Part shown: positions 8,991 through 16,579 of the stretch, one piece after another
Position numbering within the stretch: the stretch's first letter is position 1
How the letters are laid out: each line of letters starts with the position of its first letter
DNA from: Ruegeria sp. SCSIO 43209
GTDB lineage: Bacteria; Pseudomonadota; Alphaproteobacteria; Rhodobacterales; Rhodobacteraceae
Assembly (NCBI RefSeq): GCF_019904295.1
Contig: NZ_CP065359.1
Location: 1,203,001-1,267,000 of the forward strand
DNA length: 64,000 nucleotides
Direction: 5' to 3'
Made by a program: the position numbers and the translations under genes
Notes under the pieces: generated by a model
Told to the model about the DNA's origin: nothing
What the model saw: only the letters and a program-made list of their open reading frames with translations
Databases searched by the model: none

Positions 8991-10504
8991 TCGGACGTCG
9001 CCTTGAAATAGGCCGGCAGGGCGCGGCGCAGAAGTTTGCCGTTGCCTCCGGTGGGTAAGGCGGGCAGATGGACAAAGGCACGCGGCTGTTTGTAGCGCGC
9101 CAACTTGTCAGACACATAGGCGTGCAGGTCCGCCGCGTCCAGTTCTTCGGGGCCAGTGTAGAAGGCAACGATGATCGAACTGTCCTGTTTTACCTCAACC
9201 GTAGCCGCCCCGACCTGGGTGATCTCGGGATGGGTGGATAAGGCCGCCTCGACTTCGACCGGGGAAACGCGATATCCGCCCGCATTCATCATGTCGTCAT
9301 CTCGACCCAGATAAGTGATTTGCCCATCAACGGCCATCGCGCCTTGATCACCGGTCAGGAACCAATCCCCCTGCATCCGAGCTGCGGCCTCGTCGGGGGC
9401 ATTCAGATAGGTTAGCATCAGGCCCGGATCTTCGCGATGTACGGCTATTGTACCTTCCTGACCTTGTGGCACAGGGCCATCCGGCCCGAGGATGGCAATC
9501 CGACGCCCGGGCTGCGGCTGCCCCAACGCTGTACCGCGTGCCGGGTGGCTTGGGCTGGATGAGATGAAGGTCGAGCATTCGGACATGCCGTAAGCCTCAT
9601 AAAGCTCGGTGCCGGTGAACTGCACCCATTTTTCATGCAGGTGTCGCGACAGCTTTTCCCCGGCGCAAAGGCCGTGGCGCAGATCGGGAAGGCCGGGCTG
9701 CGTGTCACTTTGCATCATCTTCCGAAAGACCCCCGGTGCGGCTGCAAAGATGGTGGCACGATGTTGTTTCAACAGGGCAGGCAGATCGCGTATGTCTGTC
9801 CCGGGTTCAGGGATCAGAGCCGTTGCACCAATGGCCCAGGGGTCCATCAAGCCGGTGCCCAGCGTGTAGGTCCAATTGAATGCCCCCGCATGGCACAGCC
9901 GGTCCGAGGATTTCAGGCCATACCAGCCGTCGACCATCATCTGCCGAGCCCAGATGGCGCGGTGTGCATGCGCAACCGCACGGGGTTTGCCCGAAGTGCC
10001 CGAAGTGTAGACCACGTAGGCAAGCCGCTCGGGATCACCCATGGCAAAACTTGCAGGTGGCAGTGATCGCATCCGGGCCAGTTCAGGCAGCATGATCTGA
10101 TCCGGGTGCGGCGCGCAGGCGACCTGGGGATCTCGCAAAATGGCGGCGGGATTCAGATCGTCGATGATCTTTGCGGTCTCTTGCTCGGTCAGTTGTGATG
10201 AGGTGGGCACGGGGACCAGCCCCACGGCGATTGCGCCCAGATAGGCGATCGGAAAATCGACGGTATTGCCCAATCGCATGAGAACAATGTCTTGGGCGCG
10301 AAGGCCGCTCTGCAGCAATCCTGAACCGGTGCCCATTATCGCCGAATGCAGATCGCCATAGGTCCAGTCTGTTGCACCATCCGATCTCAGCACCGAAAGC
10401 GCGGTCTTCTCAGCTGAACTTTGCGCATGGCGCAGCACATGCGCGGCAAGATTGAATGGGCGCGGGCAGGGCGTAGGCGGCCCCTGATCAAAGATCGACA
10501 ACAT
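8987..10504 (-). CDS. AMP-dependent acyl-CoA synthetase/ligase
   Basis: Activates a carboxylic acid to the acyl-adenylate and then to the CoA thioester. The 505 residues hold the adenylation P-loop YTSGTSGKPRA (about residue 168), the A5 motif YEAYGMSE, the hinge segment YLGRDDDMMNAGGYRVSP and the C-terminal catalytic lysine in GGNGKLLRR. The sequence resembles the short benzoate/acetoacetate-type ligases rather than long-chain FadD; the substrate is not assignable. Transcribed with the FrnE-like gene, and divergent by 65 bp from an XRE-cupin regulator that probably controls both. Confidence 0.88.
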   Translation of the reverse strand: MLSIFDQGPPTPCPRPFNLAAHVLRHAQSSAEKTALSVLRSDGATDWTYGDLHSAIMGTGSGLLQSGLRAQDIVLMRLGNTVDFPIAYLGAIAVGLVPVPTSSQLTEQETAKIIDDLNPAAILRDPQVACAPHPDQIMLPELARMRSLPPASFAMGDPERLAYVVYTSGTSGKPRAVAHAHRAIWARQMMVDGWYGLKSSDRLCHAGAFNWTYTLGTGLMDPWAIGATALIPEPGTDIRDLPALLKQHRATIFAAAPGVFRKMMQSDTQPGLPDLRHGLCAGEKLSRHLHEKWVQFTGTELYEAYGMSECSTFISSSPSHPARGTALGQPQPGRRIAILGPDGPVPQGQEGTIAVHREDPGLMLTYLNAPDEAAARMQGDWFLTGDQGAMAVDGQITYLGRDDDMMNAGGYRVSPVEVEAALSTHPEITQVGAATVEVKQDSSIIVAFYTGPEELDAADLHAYVSDKLARYKQPRAFVHLPALPTGGNGKLLRRALPAYFKATSE

Positions 10505-10569
10505 GAGAACTGGCTATCCCCGTGCGAGGCGCGTTGCAAGCAGGGCATGCTCGCCCTATAGAAAGACCC

Positions 10570-11193
10570 ATGGCCACCAATGATCATAAATCTATCGTCA
10601 GAATTGCCCGCGACAATGGTATCAACACCGAGTTGGAGCCGGTCGATCTGGGCGCGCGCGTGCGCGAACTGCGTAAAGCCCGCAACTGGACGCTGGAACA
10701 GGCGGCGAGTCAGGCGGGTCTGGCCCGGTCGACACTCAGCAAGATCGAAAATGGTCAGATGTCTCCGACCTATGATGCTTTGAAAAAGCTGGCGACCGGA
10801 TTGGAGATTTCGGTGCCTCAGCTTTTTACGCCGCCACAACGCGATCAGGTGATCGGTCGAATGGCAGTGACCAAGATGGGCGGGGGGGCGGCCCATGCGA
10901 CCACCACCTACGAACATGAGTTGCTGGCAGAAACACTGACCAAAAAGCAGATGCTGCCCTATCGCGCCCGTGTACGTGCACGCTCGATGGAAGAATTTGA
11001 CGGCTGGGTGCGTCACGATGGTGAGGAATTTTTGTATGTCCTGACCGGAGTGGTGCGGTTGTTTACGGAGTTCTATGAGCCGGTCGAAATGCGCCGCGGC
11101 GACAGCGCTTATTACGACGGCAGCATGGGGCATAACGTCATTTCGGTCAGTGATGAGGATGCGACGATCCTGTGGGTGACGTCACTTGCTTAG
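10570..11193 (+). CDS. XRE-family transcriptional regulator with C-terminal cupin
   Basis: A 207-residue regulator from ATG 10570; a longer reading from 10522 adds an unconvincing leader. The helix-turn-helix lies at about residues 28-82 (RVRELRKARNWTLEQAA, then LARSTLSKIENGQMSPT), followed by a cupin barrel at about 130-200 (HDGEEFLYVLTGVVRLF, then GDSAYYDGSMGHNV), which in this family senses a small ligand. Its divergent position suggests it regulates the acyl-CoA ligase/FrnE pair. Its 3' end overlaps the convergent CsbD-like gene by 12 bp. Confidence 0.88.
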   Translation: MATNDHKSIVRIARDNGINTELEPVDLGARVRELRKARNWTLEQAASQAGLARSTLSKIENGQMSPTYDALKKLATGLEISVPQLFTPPQRDQVIGRMAVTKMGGGAAHATTTYEHELLAETLTKKQMLPYRARVRARSMEEFDGWVRHDGEEFLYVLTGVVRLFTEFYEPVEMRRGDSAYYDGSMGHNVISVSDEDATILWVTSLA

Positions 11194-11418
11194 TGCTTGG
11201 GCCGCTTCGCGGTTCAATGCTTCGGTGAACAGGAAATCCTCAAGCTCTTCGCGCGCCTCGTTTACGGTCAGGTGGTGACGCTCGGCCAGGTAAGCTTCGA
11301 ACTGTTTGCGATCTTCGCCAACGCGCGCCATATCCCTATCGCGCAGGTTCGGAAACCTACGTTTTGCACGCGCATATGACGCGTCCCAGTCTTGCGTCAG
11401 ATCAGCCCAGTTTAGCAT
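11182..11418 (-). CDS. Small CsbD-like protein
   Basis: A 78-residue hydrophilic, charged protein. The pattern W-x2-L-x2-DWD....AKRRF..L.D.DM....EDRKQFEAYLAER resembles the CsbD stress-protein motif (WKQFKGKVKEQWGKLTDDDM in the E. coli protein, from memory), which is a small, abundant stress-induced family of unknown mechanism. The start at ATG 11418 is supported by AAGGAAGG just upstream. The family assignment is by eye; a generic conserved hypothetical protein is the alternative. Confidence 0.6.
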   Translation of the reverse strand: MLNWADLTQDWDASYARAKRRFPNLRDRDMARVGEDRKQFEAYLAERHHLTVNEAREELEDFLFTEALNREAAQALSK

Positions 11419-11536
11419 CTGCGAGCCTTCCTTAGTTGGTGTTTCAGGATTGCTCTCCCCCAAGACAGCCTACGGAGCGCCGTGCGTTGCTGCAGACATG
11501 ACAAAATGTCGCAGCCGGAGTCGGGAGATAAGATGC

Positions 11537-11567
11537 AAAAAACCCGCTGCGGAGATACCGCAACGGG
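11537..11567 (-). terminator. Rho-independent terminator of the ars operon
   Basis: Read on the minus strand, a 10-bp stem (CCCGTTGCGG / CCGCAGCGGG, one mismatch) with a 5-nt loop is followed by six T. It lies about 40 bp after the stop of the aquaglyceroporin gene, the last gene of the arsenic operon. Confidence 0.85.
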
Positions 11568-11605
11568 CCCACGGACCTGCTGTAAAGTGAGTGGCGGCCG
11601 GTCCG

Positions 11606-12265
11606 TTATTCTGCTGGTTCGAATAACCAGTTCAGTATTTTGTGTCCGATAAATACAGCAATTAACTGCATAATTATGAACATCGGAATGTGCGCAGGGT
11701 ATATCCCCGCAAAGGTATCCGTAAAGCCCCTTGCGATTGTAACGGCCGGATTAGCAAAACTTGTGGAAGACGTATACCAGTAGGCGCCGGTAATATAGAG
11801 GCCCACAAGGGCTGGTACAGTGTCCGGCTTGTGCCGAATTCCGCCGAAAATCACAAAGAGCAAACCCAAAGTGGCGACAATCTCCGAAAACCACTGATGT
11901 GCCCCGGTACGATGCATCGTTTCCGAAGTTTGCAGAATCGGCAGGTCAAACATGTAATGGCTGGCCCAGACCCCCGCGATACCTCCGGCAATCTGAACAA
12001 GCATGTAAGGGGTGACCGCACGCCAGGGATGTTCACCGCGCAGCGCAAAGGCCAATGTCACTGCAGGGTTGAAGTGAGCGCCCGAGACAGGGCCGAGCGT
12101 AGTGATGATAGCGTAAAGGATGCAGCCGGTCGCAATTGCATTGGCCAGCAACGCCAGCGCGATGTTCCCGTCGGACAAGGTTTGCGCCATGATGCCTGAT
12201 CCGACAACGCCGATCAGCAGGAAGGCGGTTCCGAGGAATTCGGCAAAGTATTGGCGGGCGCTCAC
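11606..12265 (-). CDS. aqpS: MIP-family aquaglyceroporin of the arsenic operon (AqpS-like)
   Basis: A 219-residue, six-helix channel with both NPA boxes: HFNPAVT (Asn66) and FANPAVT (Asn172), the second followed by the pore Arg179. By position it is probably the arsenite exit route: in Sinorhizobium meliloti an aquaglyceroporin (AqpS) in the ars operon lets As(OH)3 diffuse out after arsenate reduction, replacing the ArsB/Acr3 pump. No ArsB, Acr3 or ArsA is in the window. Its ATG overlaps the stop of arsC (ATGA). An ordinary glycerol or water channel is possible but unlikely given the coupling. Confidence 0.85.
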   Translation of the reverse strand: MSARQYFAEFLGTAFLLIGVVGSGIMAQTLSDGNIALALLANAIATGCILYAIITTLGPVSGAHFNPAVTLAFALRGEHPWRAVTPYMLVQIAGGIAGVWASHYMFDLPILQTSETMHRTGAHQWFSEIVATLGLLFVIFGGIRHKPDTVPALVGLYITGAYWYTSSTSFANPAVTIARGFTDTFAGIYPAHIPMFIIMQLIAVFIGHKILNWLFEPAE

Positions 12266-12738
12266 AGCAGGGCTCCTATACGTTTGAGATGGGCCGAGAG
12301 TTCAACGCTGTCCATGGTTTCAATGGGCAGCTCCAGAAGTGCTTCGGCGCGGCGCCCAAGAATGTCATATGCGGTCCTAAAGGCGGTTTCCCAGTCTGAC
12401 TGAGACGCGGCGGCTGGGTCCTCGACACCCCAATGCGCGCGTACGGGCGCGCCGGGCCAGACGGGGCATGTCTCTTCGGCGGCTGAGCCGCAAACCGTGA
12501 TCACTATGTCCATTTCCGGAGCATCTTCTGCTGCAAACTCATCCCAGCTTTTAGAGCGGGCATCGCGGACGTCATGGCTTTCGGCACCAAGCAGCGTCAA
12601 GGATTGCGGATGCACCTTCCCGGTCGGGTTGGAGCCTGCTGAATAGGCGCGTACACGCCCTTCGCCGGTGTGATTGAAGAGCGACTCCAGCAGAATCGAC
12701 CGAGCCGAGTTGCCGGTGCATAGAACCAGTATGTTCAT
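12262..12738 (-). CDS. arsC: Arsenate reductase, low-molecular-weight phosphatase type
   Basis: A 158-residue protein with the LMW-PTP P-loop CTGNSARS at residues 7-14 (nucleophile Cys7, Arg13), the arsenate reductase variant of the fold. It reduces As(V) to As(III) using thioredoxin- or glutathione-type thiols. Further cysteines (VCGS and EETCPVW, about 75-87) lie where this family keeps its relay cysteines. It sits between the ArsR-ArsC fusion gene (27 bp upstream) and aqpS (ATGA overlap). Confidence 0.9.
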   Translation of the reverse strand: MNILVLCTGNSARSILLESLFNHTGEGRVRAYSAGSNPTGKVHPQSLTLLGAESHDVRDARSKSWDEFAAEDAPEMDIVITVCGSAAEETCPVWPGAPVRAHWGVEDPAAASQSDWETAFRTAYDILGRRAEALLELPIETMDSVELSAHLKRIGALL

Positions 12739-12764
12739 GGGGGTATCCTTGGATTGATCGAGGA

Positions 12765-13589
12765 CTATTCGGCCATTCGACCGATATCATCCACCTTGTG
12801 CTGTAGTGAGATGCGGTCGAGCGTTTCGAACGGGAGGCTTGCAAAGGCGGTGATACGGTTGCGCAGCAATCCGTAGGCCTGCTGGAATGCCAGCTGCTTT
12901 TGCGCGTCGGTTCCTTCAACTTTGACCGGATCGGGCAGACCCCAATGCGCGCTTATCGGTTGTCCTGGCCAAGCGGGGCAGGCCTCGTTCGCCGCGTGGT
13001 CGCAGACGGTAAAGACAAAATCCATCTTTGGGGCATCAGCAGCGGCAAATTCTTCCAGTGATTTTGAGCGGAGCGAGGTCGTGTCGTAGTCTTTTTGCTT
13101 CAAGAGTTCCAAAACGATTGAATTTGGTCCGTCCGATGGTGCCGTTCCTGCCGAATAAGCGCGAAACAAGCCGTTACCTTCATTGTTTAGGATGGCTTCC
13201 GCCATGATCGAACGGGCCGAGTTTCCGGTGCAGAGGAAAAGCGCATTCATGACGCGGTCAGGGGACGCCATAACGGGGTCATCCGAGGGTTGCATGCACA
13301 AATCAGGACGATTTTGACAGCAACCGCCCAGCAACTCATCAAACAGCCCGCGCACCGCTGGTAAGTTGGCGGCATATTGCAATGATGTCCCGCTGCGCGA
13401 CTGCTGGATCAGCCCGGCGGATTTCAATGCATTCAGGTAGGTTGACGCAGTATTGGGTTTCAGCGCTAAAGCCTCAGCTATCTGACCCGCAGCAACGGAA
13501 TCTGGATAGCGACGCATCAACAGCCGGAACAGATCCAGCCGCTTGGGATGTGCGAGTGCGTTCAGCCTGTCATGAATCTCTATTTCCAT
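12765..13589 (-). CDS. ArsR repressor fused to an ArsC-type arsenate reductase
   Basis: A 274-residue two-domain protein. Residues 1-85 are an ArsR winged helix (AHPKRLDLFRLLMRR, then AALAL-like recognition helix KPNTASTYLNALKSAGL). A CC-x6-C cluster (Cys90, Cys91, Cys98) follows and resembles the As(III) site of Acidithiobacillus-type ArsR. Residues 112-274 are an LMW-PTP arsenate reductase with CTGNSARS (Cys120, Arg126). So the sensor and an enzyme making its own inducer lie in one chain. The ATG lies inside a palindrome with no Shine-Dalgarno, suggesting a leaderless message. First gene of the operon. Confidence 0.9.
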   Translation of the reverse strand: MEIEIHDRLNALAHPKRLDLFRLLMRRYPDSVAAGQIAEALALKPNTASTYLNALKSAGLIQQSRSGTSLQYAANLPAVRGLFDELLGGCCQNRPDLCMQPSDDPVMASPDRVMNALFLCTGNSARSIMAEAILNNEGNGLFRAYSAGTAPSDGPNSIVLELLKQKDYDTTSLRSKSLEEFAAADAPKMDFVFTVCDHAANEACPAWPGQPISAHWGLPDPVKVEGTDAQKQLAFQQAYGLLRNRITAFASLPFETLDRISLQHKVDDIGRMAE

Positions 13590-13611
13590 AATTCATGAAA
13601 TATGGAAATAG
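13580..13611. promoter_or_regulatory. Palindromic operator over the arsR start
   Basis: A 32-bp near-perfect inverted repeat: CTATTTCCATA and TATGGAAATAG arms around a TTCATGAA-like centre, with a single asymmetric position in the middle. It covers the inferred -10, the transcription start and the first codons of the ArsR-ArsC gene, the usual place for an ArsR autoregulatory operator. Binding is inferred. Confidence 0.75.
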
Positions 13612-13625
13612 AAAGGACTCGTCAA
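13597..13625 (-). promoter_or_regulatory. Inferred promoter of the ars operon
   Basis: On the minus strand TTGACG (13625-13620) is separated by 17 bp from TATTTC (13602-13597). The expected start is about 13590, next to ATG 13589, so the transcript would have essentially no 5' leader. The -35 box overlaps the stop codon region of the upstream yejA gene. Confidence 0.55.
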
Positions 13626-15448
13626 TCCTGAAACCACCAGACCTGTGGCATATATTCTGGCCCATCGCCATAAATTGGCAGAGTGTCGGGTTGTTTCAGC
13701 TCTTTGACATGGGCGATACGGCCGACATCAAAGCTCCAGATAGGAATGACATAGCGACCCGCTGTCAGAACACGATCCAGCGCGCGCGTTGCCGCAACAA
13801 AATCCTCGTGGCTTTCCGAGGCCAGCATCGCGTCGATTAGCCCGTCCACGGCGGGCGAGGTCAGGCCCATAACATTCCGCGTCCCGGGAGCATTTGCGTT
13901 TTCGCTGCCCCAATACAGACGTTGTTCGTTGCCTGGCGAGAGCGACAGCGCTCGACGGAACGGGGTCATGTCAAAATCTTGCGCATCGATGCGTGAAGTA
14001 TATTGCGCGTCATCTACTTTCTCGACTGTCAACTGGATACCCAGGCGTTCGAGGGCGCGGGCGTAGATTTCCGCGATCACGCCGACATCCTGCACCACAT
14101 TCAGGCTGCCCTGGCTGATGACCAGATCAATCACAAACGGCTCACCGCTGGCGTTGCGAAGCTGGCCGTCCTGAATTGTCCATCCGGCCTCTTCTAGCAG
14201 TTTAAGCGCTTTGCGGATATTTCGACGGTTGCGTTCGGTTCCATCGCTTTGAGGCAATTCATATCCATCCAGCGTGCCCGGTGCCAACTCGGCGGCGTAA
14301 GGTTGAAGCAATTCCTCGACACGACCAGTGGCCGGTCCGGGTTGCATCCCCAATTCCGAACCCGAGAAATAGGAGGTGATCCTGGGCTGCGCGCCGCCTG
14401 TAATGGTGTCGTTGATGAACTCGAAGTTGAAGGCCAGCGTCAGCGCCTCGCGTACGCGCCAGTCATCGAATGGCACCTTGCGTGTGTTCATGACAAAGCC
14501 GGTCATGCCTGATGGTTTTTGGTGGGGAATTTCCGTCTTCACAACATCACCGCGCTGAACCGCTGGGAAGTTGTACTGCGTGTTCCATTTATCCGCGTTG
14601 AATTCACGAACGGCCGAAAGCTCACCAGCTTTGAACGCTTCAAACGCGACTGTACCGTCGCCGTAGAACTCAATCCGCATGTCATCCAGATTCATCGTGC
14701 CCTTGCGGTAGGGGATATCGGCACCCCAATAGTCAGGATTGCGACGCAGGTTCACATAGCGGCCAGCCTCATAGTCATCGATTACGTATGGTCCGGAACC
14801 GATGGGTATATCGTGTAGTTGAGCGTCAGCGAACGACTTTCCCTCCCACTGCGCTTTTTGCAGGATCGGGCGCATTCCGGCGATCAGGGCCAGTTCGCGA
14901 TCCGGTTCGTTAAAGGTGATCCGAACGCTGCGCGGTCCAGTCTGTTCAATGCTATCAATCTTGCCCCACAGCCCGCGATATCGCAGGTGGCCTTCGGTGC
15001 CCAGTGTCTCATACGACCAGATCACGTCATCGACAGTGACCGGCGATCCATCCGAGAATTCAGCATTTTCGCGCAGCGTGAATTCGACCCAGGTTCGGTC
15101 CGAATCCGTCTCAACTGATTCGGCTAACAACCCGTAAAGAGTGAAAGGTTCGTCCCAGGAGCGGCCCATCAGGCTTTCATGCGTCCAAAATCGCAACTGC
15201 CACGGCGCGGTGCCTTTTTGCACAAACGGGTTCAGACTGTTATAGCCGCCGGTATTGCCAAATACGACCTTGCCGCCCTTGGGCGCGTCAGGATTTGCGT
15301 AGGGTAGCGACACAAAATCCGGTGGTAGGGCCGGGTCACCATACATAGCTATGCCATGGGCCGATTCTGCTGACGCCATTGAGGCGGCGAAAATACAGGT
15401 GATTCCCACAATCGCGGGACGAAGGGGGCGGAGATAATCGGGGCTCAT
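13622..15448 (-). CDS. yejA: Extracellular solute-binding protein family 5, YejA-like
   Basis: A 608-residue periplasmic peptide-binding protein with a signal peptide cleaved near residue 27 (CIFAASMASAESAHG). Family 5 blocks are clear: FTLRENAEFSDGSPVTVDDV, DIPIGSGPYVIDDYEAGRYV and GFVMNTRKVPFDDWRVREAL. Length and motifs fit YejA, which in E. coli feeds the YejBEF importer (microcin C and oligopeptides). Here no permease or ATPase genes adjoin it: the ars operon lies downstream on the same strand, so it must use a transporter encoded elsewhere or be a displaced member. The exact start is uncertain by a few codons. Confidence 0.88.
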   Translation of the reverse strand: MSPDYLRPLRPAIVGITCIFAASMASAESAHGIAMYGDPALPPDFVSLPYANPDAPKGGKVVFGNTGGYNSLNPFVQKGTAPWQLRFWTHESLMGRSWDEPFTLYGLLAESVETDSDRTWVEFTLRENAEFSDGSPVTVDDVIWSYETLGTEGHLRYRGLWGKIDSIEQTGPRSVRITFNEPDRELALIAGMRPILQKAQWEGKSFADAQLHDIPIGSGPYVIDDYEAGRYVNLRRNPDYWGADIPYRKGTMNLDDMRIEFYGDGTVAFEAFKAGELSAVREFNADKWNTQYNFPAVQRGDVVKTEIPHQKPSGMTGFVMNTRKVPFDDWRVREALTLAFNFEFINDTITGGAQPRITSYFSGSELGMQPGPATGRVEELLQPYAAELAPGTLDGYELPQSDGTERNRRNIRKALKLLEEAGWTIQDGQLRNASGEPFVIDLVISQGSLNVVQDVGVIAEIYARALERLGIQLTVEKVDDAQYTSRIDAQDFDMTPFRRALSLSPGNEQRLYWGSENANAPGTRNVMGLTSPAVDGLIDAMLASESHEDFVAATRALDRVLTAGRYVIPIWSFDVGRIAHVKELKQPDTLPIYGDGPEYMPQVWWFQD

Positions 15449-15528
15449 TTTGGAAACAATCCTGCTCTGGCCTTATTTTGTTTGGGATTCACCGTAGCCA
15501 TGATTTTTCTTATTATCAAACTTTTAGC

Positions 15529-15557
15529 TTGGACGAGGGCGTGGAATTGCTTATAAA
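15529..15557 (+). promoter_or_regulatory. Candidate sigma-70 promoter of a small RNA
   Basis: TTGGAC (15529-15534), a 17-bp spacer and TATAAA (15552-15557). A start near 15564 precedes a short transcribed-looking segment that ends in a strong terminator, with no open reading frame between. Confidence 0.6.
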
Positions 15558-15563
15558 GGTTCT

Positions 15564-15640
15564 ACTGCTCGATAGGTTTCTTGCCTGTATGAAACCTGCC
15601 TCAATAACTTAACGCCCGCTTCGTGCGGGCGTTTTTTTTG
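15564..15640 (+). ncRNA. Candidate small RNA of about 75 nt
   Basis: The segment between the promoter at 15529-15557 and the terminator at 15612-15639 can fold as two hairpins. The first is AGGTTTC / GAAACCT with a 10-nt loop TTGCCTGTAT; next come an unpaired stretch containing CCTGCCTCAATAACTT and then the terminator stem. It codes for nothing and is not the leader of bdhA, which begins 100 bp past the terminator. I do not recognise its family. A terminated leader or attenuator for bdhA is the alternative. Confidence 0.55.
15612..15639 (+). terminator. Rho-independent terminator
   Basis: ACGCCCGC / GCGGGCGT, an 8-bp perfect stem with a 5-nt loop, followed by eight T. It has no protein gene upstream on its strand for several kilobases, which is what points to the small RNA. 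Confidence 0.88.
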
Positions 15641-15741
15641 GCAAAACTCGTGCGGGCGCGCGGATCAGATCATTCCCCGTTTTCTTTGCAGGTGCAGCAT
15701 GGCACTGTGTTTGAGAAACAAAAACTCATAAGGAGAGTGCC

Positions 15742-16515
15742 ATGAGTCTGTCGGGCAAAACAGCCGTCGTCACGGGGTCGAATTCGGGGATTGGGCTGGG
15801 CATCGCGCGTGAGCTGGCGAAGGCCCGGGCGGATGTGGTGCTGAATTCGTTCACCGACCGTGATGAAGATCATGCGCTGGCCACCGAGATTGGCAAAGAG
15901 ACGGGAACCAACGCGCGCTACATCAAGGCAGATATGTCCAAGGGCGATGAATGCCGTGCACTGATCGAACAGGCAGGTGCTTGTGACATTCTGGTGAACA
16001 ACGCCGGCATTCAGCATGTGGCCCCGATCGATCAGTTTCCGTCGGACAAATGGGATGCGATCATCGCGATCAACATGAATTCGGTCTTTCATACGATGGC
16101 GGCAGCGCTTCCGATGATGCGCGCGGCGGGTTGGGGGCGGATCGTGAATATTGCCTCGGCTCACGGTCTGACGGCCTCGCCCTACAAGGCGGCTTACATC
16201 GCGGCAAAGCATGGTGTCGTCGGGATGAGCAAGACCGTGGCGCTGGAGACTGCGCAGGAGCCGATTACCTGCAATGCTATTTGTCCGGGATACGTACTGA
16301 CTCCATTGGTTGAGGCGCAAATTCCCAACACGATGAAAGAGTACAATATGAGCCGCGAGGATGTGGTGAAGAACATCCTGCTGGAGCGGCAGCCGTCGAA
16401 GGAGTTTGCCACGGTCGAGCAGCTGGGCGGAACTACGATCTTCTTGTGCTCGGATGCAGCGGCACAGATCACAGGAACGACGATATCCGTGGATGGGGGA
16501 TGGACGGCATTGTGA
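15742..16515 (+). CDS. bdhA: D-3-hydroxybutyrate dehydrogenase
   Basis: An NAD-dependent short-chain dehydrogenase that oxidises 3-hydroxybutyrate to acetoacetate during polyhydroxybutyrate degradation. The 257 residues hold the cofactor motif TGSNSGIG (11-18), NNAG (about 89-92) and the catalytic Tyr152-x3-Lys156. The C-terminus (TTISVDGGWTAL) and the segment ICPGYVLTPLVEAQIP are typical of BdhA. A good AAGGAGA precedes the ATG. A patatin-like gene follows 64 bp downstream on the same strand. Confidence 0.93.
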   Translation: MSLSGKTAVVTGSNSGIGLGIARELAKARADVVLNSFTDRDEDHALATEIGKETGTNARYIKADMSKGDECRALIEQAGACDILVNNAGIQHVAPIDQFPSDKWDAIIAINMNSVFHTMAAALPMMRAAGWGRIVNIASAHGLTASPYKAAYIAAKHGVVGMSKTVALETAQEPITCNAICPGYVLTPLVEAQIPNTMKEYNMSREDVVKNILLERQPSKEFATVEQLGGTTIFLCSDAAAQITGTTISVDGGWTAL

Positions 16516-16520
16516 GGGAC

Positions 16521-16573
16521 CATGGGGGCTCTGCCCCCATACCCCCGAGGTATTTCTGGCCAGATGAAGAGGC
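16521..16573. repeat. Rhodobacterales-type intergenic repeat with hairpin
   Basis: A perfect 8-bp hairpin, ATGGGGGC-TCT-GCCCCCAT (16522-16540), is followed by a C-rich run and the tail TATTTCTGGCCAGATGAAGA. I recall this combination (C-rich run, TATTT..GGCCAGATGAAG) as a dispersed intergenic element in Rhodobacteraceae; only one copy is in this window. There is no T-run, so it is not a classical terminator. It lies between bdhA and the patatin gene. Confidence 0.55.
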
Positions 16574-16579
16574 GGAACC

